A stretch of DNA of 64,000 nt from Chrysopilus asiliformis (Eukaryota > Arthropoda > Insecta > Diptera > Rhagionidae). A program made the position numbers and the translations under genes. Location of the stretch: positions 15,719,403-15,783,402 of the forward strand of contig OZ035960.1 in NCBI GenBank assembly GCA_964034945.1, written 5' to 3'. The notes under the pieces are model-generated. The model searched no databases. It saw only the letters and a program-made list of their open reading frames with translations, and was not told the origin of the DNA. This document shows, piece after piece, positions 47,410-57,568 of the stretch; the first letter of the stretch is position 1; every line of letters starts with the position of its first letter.

Positions 47410-47857
47410 TAAAGCGTCCCCTTGACGCACAATATTATTGTGCGATATTCAATATAATATATGTTCTTGAGCTATATGGAACAACGTTTTCCTTACAAAC
47501 CGCTGTACCGCCTGCTAATATTGACGGTCTGGGAATCGGATTGAAAGGTTGCACAATATATTGAAGCAATCGAAAGTAGTCTGATATTTTTTTTTTGGTG
47601 CAATTAGGAAAATATTGTACCGTATGTAGGCCACATGTTGCAATATTGTCTTAGTTTTGCCACGAATTTTGAAAAACGAAAATCATGACCGCAAAGGAAC
47701 TGGATGGAAAATTGATTTGTAAGGAAAAGGAACTGGAAGGAAAATTGGAGATTATTGAGATATTGAACTGAATTATTGAACAAAAATATTAAGCTATCTA
47801 GCGACGCTATTACTGTACAATTCGATATTGTACGTCTAGAAGCCGCTTCAAAATAAT
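47410..47857. mobile_element. Decayed CAATATT-rich MITE, copy B
   Basis: AAGCGTCCCCTTGACGCACA at the left and GTACGTCTAGAAGCCGCTTC at the right are imperfect inverses, resembling the ends of 45298-45740. Confidence 0.5.
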
Positions 47858-47863
47858 TCGTTA

Positions 47864-48241
47864 AGGTAGAACCTGAATCGTACGTCGATGCGTCCGTCAT
47901 GCGTCCGTCACGTTGACAGTTCGAGTAAAATCAACGGGATGCTATGAGTACTCCCCTAATAATACGTTTTCCGATGCGGCAACCGCATAAAGTAGGTCGA
48001 ATTTCTACTTTTACATGCGGCAACGCACAGAAATGTCATTTCCCAAAAAAGTTTGTTTACGATTTAAGCAATTTAAGTATGGAACAAATTGAAAGTAATT
48101 GTTTCGACGATAAACTAATAGAAGAAGTGCAAAACAATGAATTAACTCCAGATTCGTTGCCGTACCCAACTGTCACCGTATCGAACTGTCAACCGGACGG
48201 ACGCATGACGGACGCATCGACGTACGATTCAGGTTCTAGCT
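47864..48241 (+). mobile_element. PIF/Harbinger-type MITE carrying an open frame
   Basis: TAGAACCTGAATCGTACGTC, then GATGCGTCCGTCATGCGTCC, are repeated almost perfectly inverted at the right end (48192-48237). TTA is on both sides (47861-47863 and 48242-48244). The interior keeps an uninterrupted frame from ATG 47944 (MRQPHKVGRIS, FPKKFVYDLSNLS, LIEEVQNNELTPDSLPYPTV) that runs through the right repeat. I do not recognise the protein. It may be a captured gene fragment or chance. Confidence 0.75.
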
Positions 48242-48720
48242 TTAATCGAATTGTTAAGGATTGAAAGATATATATAGAACTTCGAATGAAGCAAATCTCC
48301 ATATTTTTTTTTTTCTATTCACAAATTCATGTTCTGCAACTGACGGTTTGGTCGTTCCGCTACCCCTTATGAAGGTTTGACCCCCGAACCAGAAACAGGT
48401 CTTGTGTAGATTTGCCACACAAGTAATTTTGGATGCGAAAAAATCTAGAAAAAAGGTTACTTAGGTGAATAAAATAATTTGGGGTTACATTCGAAAAAAA
48501 AATTTTTTTTTATTATGGCTATTTGACATTTAGGTATCCCTATAAATTTTTTTGTGACTTTCGTATGGAATCTTAGAAATTACTTAATAAAAAGAAACAC
48601 ATGTTAGATTCGCTATTACAAGTAAAATTGGACAGTTGAAACTTTTCTGTTTTGGATTTCATTGTTTTTCTTATTCAAACTATAACATTAATTAATAATT
48701 TAGGTATAAATATGAAAGCT

Positions 48721-50830
48721 TTATCCTCGTCGCCTGTTACGTCTGCGTCGGCCTCTCCCTCGTCCGCCATTTCTCCTCACTACAACAATTTGGCCGCGAT
48801 TTCCTTTGTTCCTAACGACAACTCGATTGGGGTTACCGCCTCCACCGCCACCTGGATTACCTCCACCTGGATTACCTCCACCTGGATTACCTCCACCACC
48901 ACCACCACCTCCACCACCACCTCCACCTCCTGGACCGCCACTGGCACCACCTAATAAATAATTATAATTATAATCAGAGTTTGCTTTTTTGAACGCCTGC
49001 TTTATGACCAGTTGATATTAGGCTAGTTGAAAGTAATCGGCAACTAGGACAAAAGTTGGAAGTTTTCAACTAGTTTGATGCTAACTCAGAAAGCACCTAA
49101 AATTATATGAGGCGTTAAAAGCTAGAGTGGACCAACCCACATGTCGAAATCGTGAATTTTTTTGTGTTTGAATCACTATTGCGAGTAAGTTTTTAGATAA
49201 AAATGTTTGGATGCACAAACGAACATTTCAACATTGAGTAATAAAGTCCACAGAAATTTTTTTTTCCAAAAATTTACAGTCAATAATAGTACAAAAGTCG
49301 AAAAGCTTCAAAAACTCGATTATGTGGCTTGGTCCACTCTAGCTTTTAACGCCTCATATTTGCTAATTACCAGCTATTTGCAACTAGTCTAATGTCAACT
49401 GGGCATTAGTGATATGTCCGCTCTAGTGAAATCAATAACATTTATACGTTAGCTGCCTTCATATTTTGGAAAATCTAATTAAGTGAACAATTTAAAAAAA
49501 AAGTTTTTTTAGTTATTTCTTGACAAAGTTCAAAATAATTTGTGACGATTATAGTGTAAATTTCTATTGAAAATCAGTGGCAATTATAATGCATTCTCTT
49601 CCCGTTTTTCCTTCTGTGGGCTGAGAACAATAATATTTCATTAAACGATATAATTACACTCAGAGCTACTAGAAAAATTTCGAAAAATGAAGATTGATAT
49701 TTAAAAAAAAAACAAAAAAAAACTTGAAAAATTTCTTGCTTCATTTTTTTTTTTTTACATATTATGCAATGAACATTGTGTTGGGATGCACAACTTGTAT
49801 TTTAATTGTATTTACTTGAGCGGACGTTGACTGTTTTACCTAAATTTTGAAAAAAAAGTTTCAAAATAAGAATTTACCTGGTTGCACACCCCCTCCAGCC
49901 CCTGGAAAAACACCGCCGGCTCCAGGATACACACCATCCTGACCTGGCCCTAATCCTGGAAAAATACCTGGACTTCCCCCACCACCTCCTCCCCCGCCAC
50001 CTCCTCCGCCACCGCCACCACCTCCCCCGCCCCCACCACCACCTCCCCCGCCAGTTGGAATTACAATACCCCCACCACCTCCGCCACCCCCACCCCCTCC
50101 CCCTCCCGTTGGAACTAAAATTCCGCCTCCAGTGCCGCCTCCAGTGCCGCCTCCAGTACCGCCTGTTGAACCTCCGATTATCGCACCCCCTCCGCCGCCT
50201 GTTCCTCCCGTTGCTGTACCACCAGTTGCTGTACCACCGCCCCCCGTTCCCCCCGTCCCGGCTGTTGGAGATGTTCCTGCAGTAACCATACCACCTCCTG
50301 TAGTACCACCACCGCCTCCACCACCTATAGTTCCCGGTCCAATAACGATTGGCGCAGTTCCTGTCGCGAGACCGCTTGAAATCATGCCATCTGCAGTTAT
50401 TGTTATTATATTTGGTGCACCAGCATTGCTACTCCCACCATTATTATTTCCTCCCATAATACTCTGGAACTGGTTTTGCAGCGCGGTGTAATTAAGATCG
50501 CGCAAAGCCAAAGCTCCCAAGAGTCCGGCCCCAACTACACCCGGTACCAGCAATACACCCTTAACGAAACCCAGCACTTTTGATATTCCAGTTGCGATGA
50601 GTTTTGGTTGAGGCCGATCGTCGTCTTGGAAGTGTGTCATTACTATTTGGGGTATCCGATTCGGTTGCCATCTTCTACTAATTGGTCTGCGTAAGGATCG
50701 TCCTAAAATACAAGCGATTTCAACACTTTTAACTGAATTTTCTTAAATCACTTGACGTGCACTCACCAAACACACAACTATTAACTGATAATAAAATTAT
50801 AATCAGAGCTTTTATCTGATTTTGCTTCAT
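48721..50830 (-). CDS. Secreted glycine-rich protein, paralog 3 (three exons, 372 aa)
   Basis: Minus-strand exons: 50767-50830, 49878-50702 and 48721-48950, GT/AG borders, phases matching. The signal peptide is MKQNQIKALIIILLSVNSC. Exon 2 up to about residue 110 is nearly identical to paralog 1 (GRSLRRPISRRWQPNR, MTHFQDDD, LIATGISKVLGFVKGVLLVP, NYTALQNQFQSIMGGNNN, PNIITIT). The glycine core is longer, including an uninterrupted run of more than 20 Gly. It ends, as in paralog 1, in GQDGVYPGAGGVFPGAGG. Exon 3 is longer: three GGGNP units, NPNRVVVRNKGNRGQIVVV, then RRNGGRGRGRRRRNRRRG. Intron 2 is 927 nt because it holds two nested repeats (49008-49402). The family and function are not known. The arginine tail, glycine core and signal peptide are shared with the other two. 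Confidence 0.85.
49008..49402. mobile_element. Inverted-repeat element in intron 2 of glycine-rich gene 3
   Basis: CCAGTTGATATTAGGCTAGT ... ACTAGTCTAATGTCAACTGG ends. It contains a second inverted-repeat element at 49108-49359. Confidence 0.7.
49108..49359. mobile_element. Nested MITE within the intron-2 element
   Basis: ATGAGGCGTTAAAAGCTAGA, then GTGGACCA, return inverted as TGGTCCAC, then TCTAGCTTTTAACGCCTCAT. Confidence 0.75.
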
Positions 50831-50964
50831 GTTTACATTGTATTTCTTTATAGCAAATAGTCACTGATTGGTCATTTATCCACAGATTAATTAATGTCCA
50901 CAATTTGATATCCACATGAATGGTTGTTTAGTTTTTGAAGTAATCCGTGAGACGTTTTTTCTGG

Positions 50965-51002
50965 AACTGAGGGTACTCGATGCCTGCACGCTGGTTTATA
51001 TA
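50965..51002 (-). promoter_or_regulatory. Core promoter of glycine-rich gene 3 (TATA + Inr)
   Basis: TATATAAA (50995-51002, minus) lies 34 nt before the A of TCAGTT (A at 50968). The spacing is the same as in paralog 1. Confidence 0.75.
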
Positions 51003-51600
51003 GAAAGGTATCGAAAAAATTAAATCGAAAGTAATCGAAAATCATCTGTGAATGTGATGTTCCTCCTAATTTGTTGAATAAATTAAAATATGCTGCGAAC
51101 CATTGGAAAAAATAACGGCAATTCGGCATACATTCCATTAATTTAAAACATTCTGAAACGTCTTAAAGACTTTAATCTAGAGTTACAGCATACCTTTAAC
51201 GGTATATTAATTTTGCAGAGGCAAAGTATATCATAAATGCTAAAAAAAAAATTTTTTGTCTATTCAAAAATCCGATAACTATGCTAACTTAACGAGCAAC
51301 ATTATGTATTCTTTAAACAATTTATGGTATGATAGTTTGCAAGCTTTTTATTAGTTTGCAAGTTAGTATTCCTCTTCTTCATTGTTAAATCCTAGTGAGA
51401 GATTTCGCTATATGGAAATTAATTAAATATTCAATGGAAACAAGCCATATAGAGTGTAAAAGAACTTAAAATCGAAGGCGTGTCTATATAATATCGAAAA
51501 ATCTATTTCATCCACCATTCTGAATTTTAACATTTTTGATGTTTATGATCGTTTTGTTCTACTTTTACGGAAAAGAAAATTTAAGGAGAATGTTTGGTGA
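51003..51600 (-). promoter_or_regulatory. Conserved upstream region of glycine-rich gene 3
   Basis: TTTGTTGAATAAATTAAAAT, GCGAACCATTGGAAAAAATA and ACCATTCTGAATTTTAACAT match paralog 1 upstream DNA, so homology extends about 600 bp 5' of the predicted start site. No coding. Confidence 0.55.
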
Positions 51601-52140
51601 AAAAAATGTCTCATTTGTGAATGCCATATTTTATAGTAGTTCGAAGCGGTTTATTTTATTGTTCGTCTGAAAGCATTTAAGTAAGCGTTTTAGTGTATCG
51701 GATAAAATCATATGTTCTACAAGATAATTCTAACAAATTTATCATCCCGCTAAAACATTCACTTTCATTACAAACAAGAAATGATTATTCATTTATATCT
51801 GAAAACATTTTTTTTATAATTATGAATATTAAAATCGCTTATGTAATATGTTTCATGTGATCACTTATATTCACAGTTTGGGAATTGGGAGTTTTATCAA
51901 ATAGGGCTTACTGAGAGATTTATAACTTGATCTACAGCATGCCGCAGTTAAGTAGAGCGACCACACGGCCCGGATTAACCGGGACAGTCCCGGAACCAGG
52001 CATATGATCCTGAAGTCCCGGAAATTAAATTTTTGTCCTGATAGAAGCTTATAACAAAAGAATTTTTCACTTGGACTTGTTAAGTTCTTGGTTTGGTAAG
52101 TTCTTGTTAAGTTCTTGGTAAAAAAAATCACATGCAATTG
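51601..52140. other. No supported gene
   Basis: A CGACCACACGGCCCGGATTA ... CCCGGGAC-like word cluster at 51958-52022 resembles the GGTGACCAGA-type element at 34199 but has no clear boundaries. Confidence 0.3.
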
Positions 52141-52164
52141 TTAACTGGAAATTTTAAAATTTTT

Positions 52165-52320
52165 GTATGTAAAATTCGCTTTTCCAAAAAGTATCATCCT
52201 TCAGCTCTTGAATTGTTGTTGGCTTGTTAGCATAGACCTTAGTGTTGAGATAACCCCAAAGTGGGAAGTCAAATCGCACGATCTTGGTGGTGAAGAGTGC
52301 GAAATGCGCGAATCATAAAG
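52165..52320 (-). pseudogene. Mariner-superfamily transposase C-terminal remnant
   Basis: Minus-strand frames read PPRSCDLT, then (frameshift) LWGYLNTKVYANKPTTIQEL and KDDTF. This is the end block that follows the third catalytic Asp in the same superfamily as the 63-kb copy. The Asp-containing P-L-D motif itself is damaged here. Confidence 0.7.
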
Positions 52321-52564
52321 TCCGCGAAATGCATTTTTATTTTAGTGCTTTTTTGTTTGTTAATCTTCGCATAGTTGAAATTACTAAAGACTGAGCTTGT
52401 CATAACCTGAAAACAGAAGTTAAAAATCATTAGACGGTTAAGCCTAATTAAAGATCGGTCCAAGCAATTGGAACATCCGATATTTTTTCCTCCCAAAAGC
52501 GCATAGTTTTTTAAACAATTTATGACATGATAGAGAAATTTTCAAAAAACTGTTTGCTCAAAAA

Positions 52565-53392
52565 AAAAATGTATGGCAGGTACCCGTTATAGCTAACGTT
52601 GATTTTCCAAAAGTTGATAGAAAACTAGGATTTTCGTAATGGGCTCTCTCCATTGCCAGGATATTTTAGTTGCGATAAAAATGTGTTACAAATAGAAAGA
52701 GACAGATAGCTGTAATTGTCAATGGGAAAGACAGAATACGGGCACGAGTCTTTATAGAAAGTTTTATAGGATAAAATCATAGGAATTTAAACCGTATTCC
52801 ATGTCCAAAACATTCTATTTGCATCTCCGAATCACATATCTGTGTGTAATCTAATATCTCAAATTTCCTACCTGTAAATATGGTTATTATTATTATTATA
52901 GTCTGTATACCGAAACATGTAATAAATATAAATACCTTCGTTGTTATTCATTGTATTGTAAGTTTTGAAACTGCATTTGTCAAAATCAGACAGATTTTGA
53001 CTACTTTTGTAGTTTATTTTATAGGAAGCGTACGTCAGTTCAAATACATCTACCAAAGCGACACCTGGCGACGAACGCTTCCTATAAAATAAACTACAAA
53101 AGCGACATCTGGCGACGTACGCTTTTTTTGTTCTCTCTCTTTCTTACCAAGCCTTTGTTATATAAGTGTGTCCCTACATTTTATCGCAACTAAAATATCC
53201 TGGCAATGGGGAGAGCCCTTAAAACTCATTGACAAAAAATTTTCAAGTCGGTAGCTTAACGCATTCTCGAGTGCACGGGCATACCCATAATTTTTCCTGA
53301 AACGGATTTCGTACTGTTTCTATCTGTCCCGGTTCTCGAGTCGGTCTTCGTCATGAATACAATACTTTCCCTCTATAGCAGAGAAAAGTAAA
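52565..53392 (-). mobile_element. GTCY element family 2, copy 2 (array absent), with insertion
   Basis: Minus-strand blocks in order: CTCTGCTATAGAGGGAAAGT, CATGACGAAGACCGACTCGA, GTTAAGCTACCGACTTGAAA, then after the 52640-53219 insertion AACGTTAGCTATAACGGGTA. They match the copy at 54713-55650. The (GTCY)n array is missing. Confidence 0.7.
52640..53219. mobile_element. PIF/Harbinger-type MITE inserted in GTCY family-2 copy 2
   Basis: GGGCTCTCTCCATTGCCAGG ... CCTGGCAATGGGGAGAGCCC, about 43-bp arms. TAA is on both sides (52637-52639 and 53220-53222). Removing the element restores GAGTTTTACGAAAATC, as in the uninterrupted copy near 55420. It contains another foldback (about 53006-53103: GTAGTTTATTTTATAGGAAG and inverse). 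Confidence 0.85.
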
Positions 53393-54700
53393 AAGCATCC
53401 AAATTGGTTCATATTTACTGGCGGACGTCGAAATTTCGTCACAGTCATACACACGAACACAGGCATGTTGCGGACATTGTTGCGGGCATGTTACGAACAT
53501 GTTGAGGTATACATCCCGGGGACGTACGGGGCCCGTCATGATTTCGGTTATTGAAGTAATTTTCACACCTTTCTCATATGTAAGAAAGATAAAAATGTTT
53601 AAATAGAATAGTAAGTCTGCTGAATAGTTGAAGTTTTAATGAAAAAATTATTCAAAATACCCGAATCATATTTTTTGTAACAATAAGTGAAGTTTTCTAG
53701 CTATCCCTAAAAATCAACAAAATCTGCCAGCCCTTATTGCAAATATTATACATAAGAACTCTGATTATTCAACAATTTTCATCCTCATATCGCAATAAGC
53801 TTTTATAATAAATATTTATTAAGACGAATTAATTACTTTAATTGATTACCGTTGATGAAGTTGACTAAGAAAATTAATGTTGGAAGAAACATTATAAGTT
53901 ACCTACCTTAAAGGTTCAGTATATTTTCTTTGTGCCAGCAAGTTGTGTAAAACTCAATTGATTCAATTTTTTTCGTACAAAGATTTTCCCTCAATCAGAA
54001 CAAGTTGAATCGTCAACATGGTATCGAGTTCAGCTTAAACATCCATCTATACAATGTAGATACATATGTGTGGATTTGTTAAAGTGACTTTTATAGCAAA
54101 TAAGCGATGTATTTATGTACACATCTAAATAGATATAGCATATAAATAAATTGCTTCCTTTTCATCGTAAAAAGCCCAAACTGAATGAGGATATGGAATT
54201 TCATTTGTCGAAGAAAATCGTTGGGTCTTAGTAGTGTATTGATAAATAGGAAAGGGCTCCTACCATACCAAACTCAAGTGAACTTGAATACATAAATACA
54301 GTTGTGTAGTAGGTGTAGAGAAGGACGAGTACTTTTTGATGGTCTTCAACCCAATTTCAAGGTTCATCAAATTTTGTTTCCATTTTTATCGGTCATCGAA
54401 ATCCAATTTTCTATATTACATTCATATTCATGTGTCTTAAGTGGATAAAATAATAAGAAACAAGGAATAACCATGCAAAAATATCCACTATATATATATA
54501 TATATATATATAGTTTTTATGCATTCACATAGAAAATTTATTTGATCAGAAAATATATTAAAACTACAATTGGTAGATTGGGTTTTGTGTTAAGTGCAAA
54601 ACCAAGAAATTGTGAATTTATCGGGAAGGGCTCTTTAATGGTTGTTAGATTATTTTTACAATTGTCGTTTGAATCTTTCAGAAGCAGTTTTATTGTCGGG
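53393..54700. other. No supported gene
   Basis: AT-rich. A (TA)n run lies at 54490-54512. Nothing coding. Confidence 0.4.
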
Positions 54701-54712
54701 TGATTTTTTTTA

Positions 54713-55650
54713 GATTAAAAATTTCAACATTTATTTTGTCACTTTCCTCTGCTATAAAGGGAAAGTATTGCATTCATGACGGAGACCGACTCGAGAACCG
54801 GGACATATAGAAACTTTCTGATCAGTACGAAATCCGTTTCAGTCCGTGCAACTGTTTTCGGTCTATCTGTCGGTCTGTCTGTCAGTCTGTCTATCTGTCG
54901 GTCTGTCTGTCAGTCTGTCTGTCTGTCGGTCTGTCTGTCGGTCTGTCGGTCTGTCGGTCTGTCGGTCTGTCGGTCTGTCGGTCTGTCGGTCTGTCGGTCT
55001 GTCGGTCTGTCGGTCTGTCGGTCTGTCGGTCTGTCTGTCTGTCGGTCGGTCTGTCGATCTGTCTGTCGGTCTGTCTGTCGGTCTGTCTGTCGGTCTGTCT
55101 GTCGGTCTGTCTGTCGGTCTGTTTGTCGGTCTGTCTATCTGTCTGTCGGTCGGTCCATTTTACGTTTCTTTAATAATTCGAGAACGCGTTGAGCTACCGA
55201 CTTGATCTGTCTGTCGGTCTGTCTGTCGGTCTGTCTGTCGGTCTGTCTGTCGGTCTGTCTGTCGGTCTGTCTGTCGGTCTGTCTGTCGGTCTGTCTGTTG
55301 GTCTGTCTGTCGGTCTGTCTGTCGGTCTGCCTGTCGGTCTGTCGGTCGGTCCATTTTACGTATCTTAAATAATTCGAGAACGCGTTGAGCTACCGACTTG
55401 AAGTTTTTTGTCAATGAGTTTTACAAAAATCGTAGTTTTATGTCGACTTTTGAAGAATTAACGTTAGCTATAACGGGTACCTCCCACATATTTTTTTTTT
55501 GAATTTTTTTCGAAAACTATGCGCGGTGCAGAAAAATGCATATAACCAACTTCAAAAGAATTAAAATTTCTGGCATTCTTTCCTTTAAAAGTTTTTACAT
55601 ATCCTTCACGGTTCTCGAGATATTTGAATAAATATTATGTTTTACATCGT
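54713..55650 (+). mobile_element. GTCY element family 2, copy 3, with two arrays
   Basis: CTCTGCTATAAAGGGAAAGT, CATGACGGAGACCGACTCGA, then an array (about 54858-55153) built first on 8-bp GTCTGTCG and then on 12-bp GTCTGTCTGTCG units. The flank CCATTTTACGTTTCTTTAAT ... GAGCTACCGACTTGA (55154-55205) is followed by a second array (55206-55350) and the same flank again, after which the element continues to about 55650. Confidence 0.8.
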
Positions 55651-57140
55651 CGGCTGAGAATTTAAATGTCGTATGTAATTTTCGTTGGTTGTGAGTGAAT
55701 TGAGTTTAAACTATCATAACTCTTTTTCCAGCGGACCGATTTTTGTCAAATTTAAGTCGAATACAGAATTAGTATTTGTCTTTAAGAAAATTAAAAATGA
55801 ATTGCACCAAATTTAAAAGGAGCTTTGAAAAACTCAGAAACTGATCCCAATTCAAAACTCGAAAAAAACTACATACGACACATACATACGAAATTCTCAG
55901 GCGACGACATATATTTTCCTAAACTAAATTTTACTTTCATCTACGAAGGGGGAGTTCCAAAAGTCTAAAACTAGCGTGACGGATTTTATTGACAGCTTTT
56001 TATCACAAAGCTGTCTACGGAAATCTTTACACACACAGCTTTACGGCTTTTTCATATGAAATTTGAAACACGAGCTCATTATGAATTTCTAGGTTTCTTT
56101 GGGTTATTCACATTTGGAATCCACACGTGTCAAATATTTAAATTGCCAATAGCTCGAGGCTTTTCCAATTTATCATACCATTTGCAAAATAACCAAAAAA
56201 AAACTATCAATATTGACCACCAACACTTTCTTTGCTAATGATATTGTTTTAATGATCACCATTCTAGTTGAATGACTAAAATCGTCAGTCATCTCAGTTG
56301 AATATCAAATTAATTTGAATGAGCTACATACAAAACCTAATGACTTCTTATTATTATTAAAAGATAGATAAAAAAAATCACGTGAGAACGCAAAAACTCT
56401 GACAGAAATTTACATATTCTATTTTTTTGTTTTGGTTATCGAATACAAATCACGCATGATATTTTGGAATTTCCCAAAGGCATTTAATTTATTTGAAAAT
56501 TCTGCAAATTGCAAAAATTATGTCAAACAACTGTTCATTCAGGCCATTTTTTTTTTCAATTTAAATGTCCCGTACAATTTCTTAAAATGATTTTTGGCCA
56601 AATAAGGCAATTTGTAAGGAGATATTGTTCTAATTTGTGGCGTTCTAAGTTTTTGAATTTCTTAGATTGCCATATATTGTATGTTTTATTGAATGCGAAA
56701 ACGGACAGGTGCTTCTGTGTTGATTTTGGTAGGTCAAATTAATCTGTTTGAAGTTTTTTTTCAGTAAAAATTTAGGAAATTATATTAAATGGGGCTAATC
56801 GTTTGACTTCTCTATTGCAAAAATTTAAATTCAGATTTTTTTTTTGTTTTCTTTTAGAGCAAATTATCTTAGTTAAGGATAGATATACTATTCTATATCT
56901 TCAGGAGTTCCTAATTATAAAGCAAATTGTTGCTAATGCTTTTTAATTACTTATCGATAAAAGCAGAGGCTGATCATCAGGGCTCTTGCCTGACAGCTGA
57001 AGGGCTCCCGTAAGGGGTCTCCCAAGGTAAGTTAATACTGCTCTGAAATATCAAAATTGAAATCTGGAGCCTGATTTTTGGGGCCTCATCCTTTTAATAT
57101 GTCAAAATTTTGCATTTGTGGATTTAGTTTAAAAAAAGTT
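55651..57140. other. No supported gene
   Basis: AT-rich. Short open frames only. Confidence 0.35.
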
Positions 57141-57568
57141 CGCCTACGCACAGTGCATAATTTTTGAGATCTAGCTGGACAAAATCGATGCGTCTATACT
57201 ATACTAGCTAGAAATCTGAAATTTTATGTTCGATCCATCACGTCACTAAAGCGGAGTTTTTCAAAGTTCCACCCATAAGGGGTGGGTAGGGGGTTGGTAT
57301 TTTAAACCATTGTTTTTGCCCTGAACCCTAACCATTAAGTGATTAAGAAATGTTATTCGGGGTTTTTCGAGGGTGGTTGATCACGAATCTGGCGACAGAA
57401 TTTCAAAATTTGAACCGGAAATTTGAAATGGGATTTCTTTAAGAACAAAATTAAGGCTATATTATTGGATGAGTTTTCTAGCCAGATTTGAAAACTTTTT
57501 TGGAATTCGTAGAAGTCACACAAGGTCAGGTAGATCTCAAAACTTTCGCACTGTGCTGCGGCGCAATC
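57140..57568. mobile_element. Possible inverted-repeat element
   Basis: CGCACAGTGCATAATTTTTG, then AGATCTAGCTGG, at the left. The right end has AGGTAGATCTCAAAACTTTC and GCACTGTGCTGCG, an imperfect inverse. Confidence 0.45.

Larger units (their letters stand above)
46333..48540. mobile_element. Outer inverted-repeat element filled with later insertions
   Basis: The left part (46360-46575) carries ACACAAGACCTGTTTCTG, GGGGTAGCGGAACGACCAAA and GAGATTTGCTTCATTCGA. All three recur inverted, in mirror order, at 48283-48430. Between them lie four smaller elements placed end to end (46606-46869, 46873-47328, 47410-47857, 47864-48241). Confidence 0.65.

Noticed and set aside
54853..55350. Regular short repeats considered as a CRISPR array
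   Set aside because: The 8-12 bp units are contiguous without unique spacers, and the host is eukaryotic.
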